Assembly (NCBI RefSeq): GCF_001528745.1
Contig: NZ_BCNS01000083.1
Location: forward strand, 62,001 to 126,000
Direction of reading: 5' to 3'
From: Marinobacterium profundum
GTDB lineage: Bacteria; Pseudomonadota; Gammaproteobacteria; Pseudomonadales; Balneatricaceae
Length of the DNA stretch: 64,000 nt
Positions 28,501 through 34,986 of this stretch are shown in pieces. The notes below the pieces were generated by a model that was not told where the DNA came from, did not search any database, and saw nothing but the letters and a program-made list of their open reading frames with translations. The position numbers and the translations under genes were made by a program. How positions within the stretch are numbered: the stretch's first letter is position 1; each line of letters opens with the position of its first letter.

Positions 28501-30069
28501 TCGCTGCAGCCTCGCCTTGGCCTGGGTCAGCTCAGCGGTACGATGGGCCACTTCGTGACGCACCCGCGCCTGTTGCCCTGCGGCAAGAAAGGTAAGCAGG
28601 GTCGCGAACAGCGCCGCCAATACCGCCGCCACCAGGTAGACTTTCACACTGGCACTCTGCCCCGGCCGCCAGGGTGTCAGTGACCAGAGTTCCAGCAGCA
28701 GGTCCTCGCCCTGGCCTGCGTGCAACTGCTCGGTCCAGTCGGGCACACTGTCCGGCGGAAGCTGTCGTTCAAACAGCACCCTGGAAGCCTGCGCGGAGGC
28801 CAGACTAAAGCGTACCCCAACCGCATCACCCGTCAGCGCCGTCGCGGGCTCCAGCGACAGCGCACCCACGGCAAAGCCTCGCACGCCGGCGCGGCGCTCT
28901 TCGAGGCTGGCACTGCCGACGTCCAGGTCCCTGCGGTATACGGGCACAAACAGCAAACGGCCATCCCCGGATTCCACCTCTGGGCGCAGCACCAGGGCCT
29001 GCTGGCCGCTCTGGGCCGCACTCATCAGGGCCGCGTTCAAGCCTGCATTGGCACTAAAATCCAGCCCAGCCTGAACCCTTTGTGCAGCGGGACCCGCAGC
29101 ATACTGCAGTCTGAAGCGATCTCCTTCGGTATTGGGTTCGACCCAGCCGAGCCAGAGCACACCTTCTGCACTCAATGCTCTCTGGGTAAACTCGCTGAAG
29201 CTAGCCGCGGTTGCGCCACGGCTCGATGCAACATAGGCCGCCGCCATCATGACGGCATGCTCCTGGCCAGCATAGAGGCTGCTTAACCGGGCGCTCAGCT
29301 CCTGTCCGCGAGCCGTCAGATCCGCCTGTACTTCTAGCTGTTCACTGCGCGCCAGCCAGTAGTAGCCGCTCAGCACCAGAGCCACTGTAAGTAGCGGCAA
29401 CATCAGCACCAGGCCCGCCCGCACCTGCTGGTGACGCCGATACAGCACCCAGGCCATGATCAGCGGCATGATCAGCAGAACACCAAGACTGTCGCTGGCC
29501 CACCAGCTGAACCAGATTCCGCTTAGCGCTGAACTATCCACGCCGCCAAAGCCAAAGCGCGCCGCCGTTGCAATACTGGCGGATACCAGGCAAACCACAG
29601 GTACCAGCAGTATCGAGGGGACCAGTAGCGGGGTCTGGTCATAGTGCCGGATAAGCCCCCGATATAGGGGCTGCAGCACCCTGGCACCAATCACCGCCTG
29701 CAGCGTAGCGCCCAGTGCCGTCGCCATAGCGACGAGCAGGGGTGGCAGGTTGCCAGGGTCGCCCAGCAAACTCAGGCCAAGCACCCCAGATCCAAAAGCC
29801 CCCAGTGCAATGCCCGGCCAGCAAGTTCGGCCATACATCAGCAGCGCGCCTATCGACAGGCCTGCCAAAGGCCAGATAAAAGCCACCACTGAGTCCGGTG
29901 ACAGAAAGCGCAGCGCCAGCTGCGCCAGGGTCACATAGATCAGTGCAATGGCGAGAATCCGCGCAGGGCGCGGCCAGCTGGCAATGGAGCAGGCAGACAA
30001 TGGCCTGGCCGCCGCGGTTTGGGCAGTGTCGGTCTGGGCAGAATCCGGGGAGTTTGGGGGTTGGGTCAT
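25549..30069 (-). CDS. MASE1-CHASE-PAS-PAS hybrid histidine kinase with Hpt domain
   Basis: A 1506-residue membrane-bound hybrid kinase. Domains as read: MASE1-like multi-pass region (about 35-245), CHASE sensor (about 250-440), a transmembrane helix (about 475-497), PAS/PAC (about 525-640), a second PAS (about 670-795), HisKA with H841 in ATMSHEIRTPLNGVIG, HATPase (DNGIGM; GGTGLGLAIS), a degenerate receiver (about 1075-1195), a receiver with LLTDLHMPEMDGYQ, an acidic linker and a C-terminal Hpt (MAHKLKSSARSVGA). It can therefore run a full phosphorelay. It lies 51 bases after a two-part response regulator on the same strand. The signal sensed is unknown. Confidence 0.92.
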   Translation of the reverse strand: MTQPPNSPDSAQTDTAQTAAARPLSACSIASWPRPARILAIALIYVTLAQLALRFLSPDSVVAFIWPLAGLSIGALLMYGRTCWPGIALGAFGSGVLGLSLLGDPGNLPPLLVAMATALGATLQAVIGARVLQPLYRGLIRHYDQTPLLVPSILLVPVVCLVSASIATAARFGFGGVDSSALSGIWFSWWASDSLGVLLIMPLIMAWVLYRRHQQVRAGLVLMLPLLTVALVLSGYYWLARSEQLEVQADLTARGQELSARLSSLYAGQEHAVMMAAAYVASSRGATAASFSEFTQRALSAEGVLWLGWVEPNTEGDRFRLQYAAGPAAQRVQAGLDFSANAGLNAALMSAAQSGQQALVLRPEVESGDGRLLFVPVYRRDLDVGSASLEERRAGVRGFAVGALSLEPATALTGDAVGVRFSLASAQASRVLFERQLPPDSVPDWTEQLHAGQGEDLLLELWSLTPWRPGQSASVKVYLVAAVLAALFATLLTFLAAGQQARVRHEVAHRTAELTQAKARLQRIIDGSRLGFWDWDLVRGEIQYSGCWASMLGYRLEELEHSYETWADLVHPDDKPMLEQAMDDLLQGRCEVYEHDHRLRTSSGDWRWIRTSAGALSRSESGKPLYISGTHTDIHDKKQLELALKASEQQLHEANATLERRVVARTAQLRGSEGFMRALINALNVHIVVLDADGGLITCNESWRAFVENNWRQSQPISRGVNYFSVCGPAEKEGTQAALLIQAVMQGTRKQGTFEYACHSADEQHWFLCKVSCFRVGEGALRIVLSHENITLRKQAEVALKQLNDQLEQRVLARTEQLQQAQQGAEQASQAKSQFLATMSHEIRTPLNGVIGMVDVLEQTRLEAKQKGMVDLIRISGLSLLSIIDDILDFSKIEAGHLELDPAPFSITAMVEQCCAMVDNQASNRGVELRMFTDPRLEKELLGDELRIRQVLLNLASNAIKFSSEGDGGRVSVRISLEKETEQQVRVLLEVVDNGIGMSEKAQASLFTAFKQADASTTRRFGGTGLGLAISLHLVKMMQGEIKVKSATGEGSVFSVSLPLERLPEVPQAPVIASKVAGLNCLMVGSAQSLAEDLQLYLQHAGCVTDRVSSLEEAQRWQLQQGEGLYIWVVDIERQARELPGFELVADVAPGQDLVFVQIERGKRRYPRQARPNRVEVDGNVLSREMLLAAVTYASRREILEPVKWGQPEAVEADVLPTREEALQQGRLILVAEDNKVNQKVLMHQLGLLGYTADIAANGLEALELWRKGDYAVLLTDLHMPEMDGYQLTEALRAEQAPQARLPIIALSANALKGEAQRCKDIGMDDFLSKPARLELLRSMLNKWMPSTIAGVTTVGANGAGVVDEAIAEVDAEVEAEVEAAIVDEPVMDSETDNETESAVLDTAELAALVGDDPEAILELLQDFRHYGLQTSVELLQAHEDGEADGVGAMAHKLKSSARSVGAIRLSEYCEQLEDAARDLDMARIDGLIPLFRGQMNEVDQRIAAL

Positions 30070-30120
30070 CGTCCTTGCCTCGTCATAGCGCGCAGGGGCG
30101 CGCCAACAGCGGTTTCAGGG

Positions 30121-31302
30121 TCATGCCATATGCAGCAGGGTACTGATTTTTTTCAGTAAAACGGCCTTGTCGAAGGGCTTGACCACGAAGTCACAGGCAC
30201 CGGCCTTAAGACTTTCCACGACCACGTCTTTTTTGCTGTGTCCGGTGATCATGACCACCGGAATTTTGCCAAAGGATTCAATGGCCTTGATGCGGCGCGT
30301 GGTTTCAATGCCACTGAGGTCCGGCAGACTTATATCCATGAAGATCAGCTCGGGTCGGCGGCTGCGTATGGCCGCCATTGCCTCCTGGCTGGACACGGCA
30401 AACATCAGCTCCACAGCGGCATCCTTGAGCAAGCGCGCCACCAGCTTGTGCTGAAAAGCATCGTCATCCACCACCAGCACCAGCGGCTTGCGCGACTTGG
30501 TGAGCTGTTGCAGTTCACGCACGGACTCCATTTCAGGCGCCAGATCCCGTCGAAACTGTTCCGCCCAGTCGCTGACTGGCTGCAGGGCACTGGACGCTGT
30601 GCGCAGATGCCCGTCGATTTGATCGGTCTGCAGGCGTGCAAACTCGGTCTGCAACAGATCCAGCACCGACACATCCACAGCCCCCTCGGCCTTTCGCAAT
30701 TGCTGCTGCCCCTGGGGCGAGAAGCGGGACGCAAATCCATCCAGCGCCAGACGAATATCATCGCCGGACTTTTCCACCACCTGCTGCCCCGATGCGATCT
30801 GTTCACTGCCCTGGGTAAGACTCATCTCCAGCAACGCCTCGAGCCCGGCTATACGCCGTGACTGGGCAGCAAACTCACTGGTGGTCGGCGTCTCGGACTC
30901 ATTCAGCGCCACTTGTCGCAGTGCATGGTGCACCTCCATCCCCAGGCGGGTGGCGTCATACCCCAGCGGCCAGAAGAGCACATAGCTTGAAAAGTGATCT
31001 TTCTTGCACAGGCTGTACACTTCCTGTAACTCGGCCTTGTTGCACAAAATCAGGGTTCTGTGGGGATGCGCGTGGGCGCGGGAACTGAGGCGATAGAGCC
31101 CCAGATAGTAGCTTTGAGCACGGGCCAGTGTCGGAAACGCCAAGACCAGAACGGCGGGGCTGTGCTGCTCAAAATCCGCCACCGACTTGTCTGGATCGGT
31201 GGAAATAAACACCTGTTCAAATTCCTTGCGCAGCAGCTCACGGACGATATTCGCATCATCCACGTCTTCGGCGGCAACCAGAATAATTTTATTAGCGCTC
31301 AT
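30121..31302 (-). CDS. Response regulator with pseudo-receiver and receiver domains
   Basis: A 393-residue protein without a recognised DNA-binding or enzymatic output. The N-terminal part (MSANKIILVAAEDVDDANIV..., about 1-125) looks like a receiver fold lacking the usual acidic pocket. A helical linker (about 130-265) follows. The C-terminal receiver (about 275-393) is complete: LVLVVDDDAFQ, FMDISLPDLSG, MITGHS and VVKPFD. It lies directly upstream of the hybrid kinase and is presumably its partner. The frame stays open 19 codons further, but homologous sequence appears to begin at 31302. Confidence 0.85.
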   Translation of the reverse strand: MSANKIILVAAEDVDDANIVRELLRKEFEQVFISTDPDKSVADFEQHSPAVLVLAFPTLARAQSYYLGLYRLSSRAHAHPHRTLILCNKAELQEVYSLCKKDHFSSYVLFWPLGYDATRLGMEVHHALRQVALNESETPTTSEFAAQSRRIAGLEALLEMSLTQGSEQIASGQQVVEKSGDDIRLALDGFASRFSPQGQQQLRKAEGAVDVSVLDLLQTEFARLQTDQIDGHLRTASSALQPVSDWAEQFRRDLAPEMESVRELQQLTKSRKPLVLVVDDDAFQHKLVARLLKDAAVELMFAVSSQEAMAAIRSRRPELIFMDISLPDLSGIETTRRIKAIESFGKIPVVMITGHSKKDVVVESLKAGACDFVVKPFDKAVLLKKISTLLHMA

Positions 31303-31813
31303 GCGGCATCGTCTCGCAGGGCTTTGAATGTACAAGGAAAGATAACACGCGCGCAGCACCGGTCGATAAAATGAATACCAGAAAACCGACCTAAACAGAC
31401 AGGAAACCCTGCCAGTACGGGCTATCCGGAAAATACAGAAACATATTCAGAAATACTGAAACAGCACCCAGGACTCCAAGTCCGCGCACCATCTGACGGT
31501 GGATAGCAGCCGCTAATCAACTGAACTATTAACCCGGTGGACAAATAAGTTCCCTCCCTATTTGTCCGTCACGCCAGAATTCTTTAGCTTAAAAGAATGG
31601 GCGCAAGTGCATGGACTTGCTGGCCTTCTTGGGGGCGAAGAGATGGCGTTCGCATTGGCCTGCGGCCAATGATGAAGCAGGGATAAGTAAATAAAGCAGA
31701 AAGGAAATACATCGGTATCGCACTATCAGCAGCATTACAGGGCTGCAATACCGTTAAAACAATCGAGACCATCTCCGCCAAGAGCCAACACCCTTGAGGC
31801 GTTTGGCGCGAAA
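31303..31813. other. Gene-free stretch with MITE-like element copy 1
   Basis: This gap between the response regulator and the tRNA gene is AT-rich and holds the repeat at 31528-31683. Open frames across the repeat have no recognisable product. Confidence 0.5.
31528..31683 (+). repeat. MITE-like intergenic element, copy 1 (lacks right terminus)
   Basis: It starts ATTAACCCGGTGGACAAATA like copy 2 at 32078 and shares the ACAAATA...TATTTGT, GCAAGTGCATGGACTTGC and ATTGGCCTGCGGCCAAT hairpins. It lacks the right terminal ATTAACCCG..., breaking off after GATGAAGCAGGGA. It has an internal block (AGAATGGGCGCAA...GGCCTTCTTGG) that is also in copy 3 but not in copy 2. Confidence 0.8.
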
Positions 31814-31889
31814 TGGTCTCCCCGCAGGGACTCGAACCCCGATCTAAGCCTTAGGAGGGCCTCGTTCTATCCAGTTGAACTACGGAGAG
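31814..31889 (-). tRNA. tRNA-Arg (anticodon CCU)
   Basis: A full cloverleaf of 76 bases on the minus strand. The acceptor stem CTCTCCG pairs with CGGGGAG (one G-U), followed by discriminator A and an encoded CCA. The D-arm is GTTC/GAAC. The anticodon arm has loop CTCCTAA, giving anticodon CCT (31853-31855), which reads AGG. The T-loop is TTCGAGT. It stands alone between two copies of the MITE-like element. Confidence 0.95.
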
Positions 31890-32077
31890 ACATAAAGTCA
31901 GCGCTGCGTACGGCGCCAGGGCGACTTGTTTGCAGCGCGGGGAATGCTATTGCATTCGCCCTGCGGCGTCAACCAATGCAGCGCCCCGCAGCATTGGTTG
32001 AGCGGCCCTGTAAACTATCAAGATCACCTGCACGGGAGCGCAGTACCCCGACAGGGGTGATTCCTGAATGTCGTACT

Positions 32078-32233
32078 ATTAACCCGGTGGACAAATAGGT
32101 TCCCTCCCTATTTGTCCGTCACGCCAGAAAAACTAGCGCAAGTGCATGGACTTGCTGGTTTTTCTGGCGTTCGCATTGGCCTGCGGCCAATGATGAAGCA
32201 TCCCTGCTTCATGTATTAACCCGCCGGGTTAAT
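32078..32233 (+). repeat. MITE-like intergenic element, copy 2 (complete)
   Basis: A 156-base element with terminal inverted repeats: ATTAACCCGGTGG at the left, and ATTAACCCGGCGG read inward from the right (12 of 13 match). Inside are hairpins ACAAATA/TATTTGT, GCAAGT/ACTTGC, ATTGGCC/GGCCAAT and GAAGC/GCTTC. It contains no coding capacity. Copies 1 (31528) and 3 (52621, inverted) share most of it. Confidence 0.85.
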
Positions 32234-32299
32234 ATTCATAAAAAGTTCCCGTCCGCTGCGCCAAAAGTTGAGAATAGTTCAATTCATTGTTGAAATCTA

Positions 32300-32318
32300 A
32301 ATAATAACGATTATCATT
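32300..32318 (+). promoter_or_regulatory. Putative Fur box upstream of exbB
   Basis: AATAATAACGATTATCATT fits three consecutive NATWAT-like hexamers, though the middle one is imperfect, and resembles the Fur consensus GATAATGATAATCATTATC. It lies about 40 bases before the exbB start, where Fur would repress a TonB system under iron sufficiency. Confidence 0.65.
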
Positions 32319-32356
32319 GGCAACACTATTTCAATTACTGATCGTCGGAGCTCAAG

Positions 32357-33235
32357 GTGGAATCCTCAATGGAGACAGCAACAACGCCGCTAATGCAGGA
32401 TGCAAATGTAACAGGTGACCCGATAGCGGCCTCCTCCACTGTGAACGCGGCTTCCGACACACAGTTGACTGCCGATACCAGTGCCAGCGTACTGAACCCA
32501 GCGGACGCCACAGGCTCGCTGAGCACAGAGCTGCCCCTGGCAGATCCGACCGCCCTGCCCGCGAGCTTTCTTGATCAGCTGCAGCAGTTTCTCAACGTCG
32601 GCGGGCCTGTCGTCTGGATACTGCTCGGCTTCTCCGTTATTGCCCTCAGCATAGTGCTGCTCAAAATCTGGCAGTTTACCCTGCTGCGCCCCGAGTCCAG
32701 CCCGCGACTGGAATACAGCCTAGGGCTCTGGCGCGCCTCCCGCACCGACGAAGCTCTGGAGGGACTCAAGGGCCAGGGCCCCATATACGAACTGGTAGCG
32801 CTGGCCATGGTCGGACTGCAAAACGGCGGCGATACGCCTCTGCTGCGGGATGAACTTGAACGGGTTGCAAGCCTGCGCCTGAATCAGCTACGGGCCTTTT
32901 TGCGCCCACTTGAAGTCATCGCCATGCTCAGCCCGCTGCTGGGCCTGTTGGGTACCGTACTGGGCATGATAGGCGCATTCCAGCAGATGGAAGCCGCCGG
33001 CAACCAGGTCGATCCATCCGTGCTGTCCGGCGGCATCTGGCAGGCGCTGCTCACCACCGCCGTAGGTATAGCCGTTGCCATCCCGGTGACTCTGGCTCAC
33101 AGCTGGCTGGAGCGTAAAACAGAGCGCGTCGCCGCCCTGATGAGCGACTCAGTCACCCGGGTCTTTACCAGCGCCCCGGCACTGCAATACCGCGCCGCCA
33201 GTGACGACAGCGAGGCACTGCGCCGTGCGGCTTGA
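32357..33235 (+). CDS. exbB: ExbB/TolQ family energy-transducing protein
   Basis: A 292-residue inner-membrane proton-channel subunit that powers TonB together with ExbD. A Thr/Ser/Ala-rich N-terminal extension of about 75 residues precedes the first transmembrane helix (VVWILLGFSVIALSIVLL). The MotA/TolQ/ExbB core follows, with MLSPLLGLLGTVLGMIGAF and the last helix (ALLTTAVGIAVAIPVTLAHS). The GTG at 32357 has GGAG 6 bases before it; an ATG four codons later is also possible. It heads the operon exbB-exbD-exbD-tonB. Confidence 0.9.
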   Translation: MESSMETATTPLMQDANVTGDPIAASSTVNAASDTQLTADTSASVLNPADATGSLSTELPLADPTALPASFLDQLQQFLNVGGPVVWILLGFSVIALSIVLLKIWQFTLLRPESSPRLEYSLGLWRASRTDEALEGLKGQGPIYELVALAMVGLQNGGDTPLLRDELERVASLRLNQLRAFLRPLEVIAMLSPLLGLLGTVLGMIGAFQQMEAAGNQVDPSVLSGGIWQALLTTAVGIAVAIPVTLAHSWLERKTERVAALMSDSVTRVFTSAPALQYRAASDDSEALRRAA

Positions 33236-33617
33236 TCTGACTCTGCCTGCGCGCCGGCGCGCAATCAGCCTGACACCGCTGATTGATGTCGTCTTTATCC
33301 TGCTGCTGTTTTTCATGCTTTCGTCCACTTTTACCCAGTGGCGACAGCTGGATCTGGTCGTCCCAGGCACGGGCGCGGCAACGCCACCTGTACTGCATGA
33401 GGTTAGATTACTGTCCGGGGACGGTCGTTTTCAGCTCGATGGCATGGAACTGAGCCTGCAGGACAGCCAGGGGCTGACCCAACAGATCAGTCGGCAGAAA
33501 GATGACCTTTTTGTGATCAGTGCCGACAGCGGCATCGCAACCCAGGCGCTGATCGGGCTCTTGGATGCCCTCAAAGCCGCTGGCGCACGGCAGCTGTCAC
33601 TGGCGCACACACCATGA
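33225..33617 (+). CDS. exbD: ExbD family protein, first copy
   Basis: A 130-residue ExbD/TolR protein with a single N-terminal membrane helix (LTPLIDVVFILLLFFML) carrying the essential aspartate, then a periplasmic domain. The start is a GTG overlapping the end of exbB by 11 bases, with GAGG 9 bases upstream. It differs clearly from the second exbD that follows. Confidence 0.9.
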   Translation: MRLDLTLPARRRAISLTPLIDVVFILLLFFMLSSTFTQWRQLDLVVPGTGAATPPVLHEVRLLSGDGRFQLDGMELSLQDSQGLTQQISRQKDDLFVISADSGIATQALIGLLDALKAAGARQLSLAHTP

Positions 33618-34045
33618 AATTTGCAGCCCAGACCAGCCCCCGTGCAAGGAACCGGGACGACAACCTGATTCCGCTGATTAACGTTGTGTTTCTAATGCTG
33701 ATCTTTTTTATGGTGGCCGGGAAGATAAGCCGCTCCGATGCCATTGCGATTGATCCGCCGGCATCGACAAGTGAAACAACGTCCCGCAGCGAAGAGCCGA
33801 TTAATATTCTGCTTTCAGCGACAGGCGTGATTTACATGGATGATATGGAACTGGAATCCGAACAATTAACCCATGCCGTCACTACTGCGCTTGATAACAG
33901 CCAGGATCCGCAGGCACTCTCGATATTACTCAAGGTGGATGCCGCAACACCGGTGGATACCTTGCTGCAAACCCTGGCGCAGATAAAGGCCGCCGGCATG
34001 CTGAAAGTATCACTGGCGACTAGGATGGCGGGGCACCCGGCATGA
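33614..34045 (+). CDS. exbD2: ExbD family protein, second copy
   Basis: A 143-residue ExbD/TolR protein. The membrane helix reads LIPLINVVFLMLIFFMVAG, with asparagine (LINVV) where the first copy has the usual aspartate (LIDVV). It overlaps both neighbours through ATGA, so translation is coupled. The missing proton-carrying aspartate suggests a structural rather than catalytic partner in a mixed ExbD ring, which is inference. Confidence 0.88.
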   Translation: MKFAAQTSPRARNRDDNLIPLINVVFLMLIFFMVAGKISRSDAIAIDPPASTSETTSRSEEPINILLSATGVIYMDDMELESEQLTHAVTTALDNSQDPQALSILLKVDAATPVDTLLQTLAQIKAAGMLKVSLATRMAGHPA

Positions 34046-34845
34046 TTCGCTCGCACCACTGGATGCTTGCCCTTGGTGTTGCCCTGGGCGTACACCTGCT
34101 CACCCTGGGCCTGGTGCTGGCTCGCGAGCCCGCCGAAGGTGCCCGCGCCCCCGGCGAGCAGGGTATCGAGATTGATCTTGGCATGCTCGGTGATCTGGGT
34201 GCCCAGGCGCAGAGCCAGAACGCAGCCAAGGCCGAAGAAGCTGTCGAGACGCCTCAGTCTGAGGCTGAAAAGCCCGTTGCCCAGCCTTATCCGGCGCCTG
34301 AAGTAGAAGCGGAAGCAGTGGAGCCTGAAGCTGTCGTTGCGAAGCAAACACCGGCAGTCACCGTCAAGCCAAAGCCCAGGCCACAGGCAAAACCCAAGCC
34401 CGCACCGGTGACAGCAAAGCCCGCAGCCACAGATCCTGCGCCAGCTACAACCCCGGCGCCTGCGCAGCTGAGCAGCGATGATGGCACGGACAACAGTGAC
34501 AGTCGCCGCATGACCACCGGCAGCCAGAATGCACTGAGTTCCGGCGGTAATCCAGGCGCCGAGCAATCCTACTATGCATTGATCGCCGCACGCCTGGCAC
34601 AACACAAACGCTACCCGATTAGGGCCCGTAAAAAAGGCGAGGAAGGCACCGCGCGACTGTTTTTCATACTCGACCGCCGCGGCAGCCTTGTTGAATATCG
34701 TCTGAGTGAAAGTTCCGGTTTTAAAAGCCTGGACCGTGCCGTTATTGAGATGCTGAAAAGCGCGACTCCGCTGCCGGCATTCCCGGCGGATATTAAAACG
34801 GAAACGCTCACAATTAATATCCCGGTGGCTTTTTCAATTAACTAA
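34042..34845 (+). CDS. tonB: TonB energy transducer
   Basis: A 267-residue TonB. It has an N-terminal membrane anchor (HWMLALGVALGVHLLTLGLVLA), a long Pro/Ala/Glu/Lys-rich periplasm-spanning linker (about 70-150) and a C-terminal domain (about 180-267) with YPIRARKKGEEGTARLFFILDRRGSLVEY. It links the ExbBD motor to the receptor encoded next. It starts within the stop of the second exbD. Confidence 0.93.
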   Translation: MIRSHHWMLALGVALGVHLLTLGLVLAREPAEGARAPGEQGIEIDLGMLGDLGAQAQSQNAAKAEEAVETPQSEAEKPVAQPYPAPEVEAEAVEPEAVVAKQTPAVTVKPKPRPQAKPKPAPVTAKPAATDPAPATTPAPAQLSSDDGTDNSDSRRMTTGSQNALSSGGNPGAEQSYYALIAARLAQHKRYPIRARKKGEEGTARLFFILDRRGSLVEYRLSESSGFKSLDRAVIEMLKSATPLPAFPADIKTETLTINIPVAFSIN

Positions 34846-34986
34846 AAGCTCAGCTGCCGATTAAGGTTCCAAAAAGCTATTTCCTGTAAAGCGGGCTGAG
34901 ATTTCAGCCATAAACAAAACCCCAGGCATGGCTGCCCAGATCGCGGTGGCCGGGTATTTCTGTGCCTATTTTCAAGGAAAGCAACA

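Larger units (their letters stand above)
31890..32356. other. Gene-free leader region of the exbB operon
   Basis: This gap holds MITE-like copy 2 (32078-32233) and a Fur-like box (32300-32318) just before exbB. Nothing else is recognised. Confidence 0.5.

Noticed and set aside
27547-28683. Long frame opposite the hybrid kinase
   Set aside because: Antisense shadow of the PAS and kinase-core region, with no recognisable domain.
31584-31781. 65-codon minus-strand frame near the tRNA
   Set aside because: It runs through MITE-like copy 1 and has no homology or ribosome-binding site.
34894-34909. Hairpin GGCTGA/TCAGCC between tonB and the receptor gene
   Set aside because: The stem is 6 bp with no T-run; not enough for a terminator.
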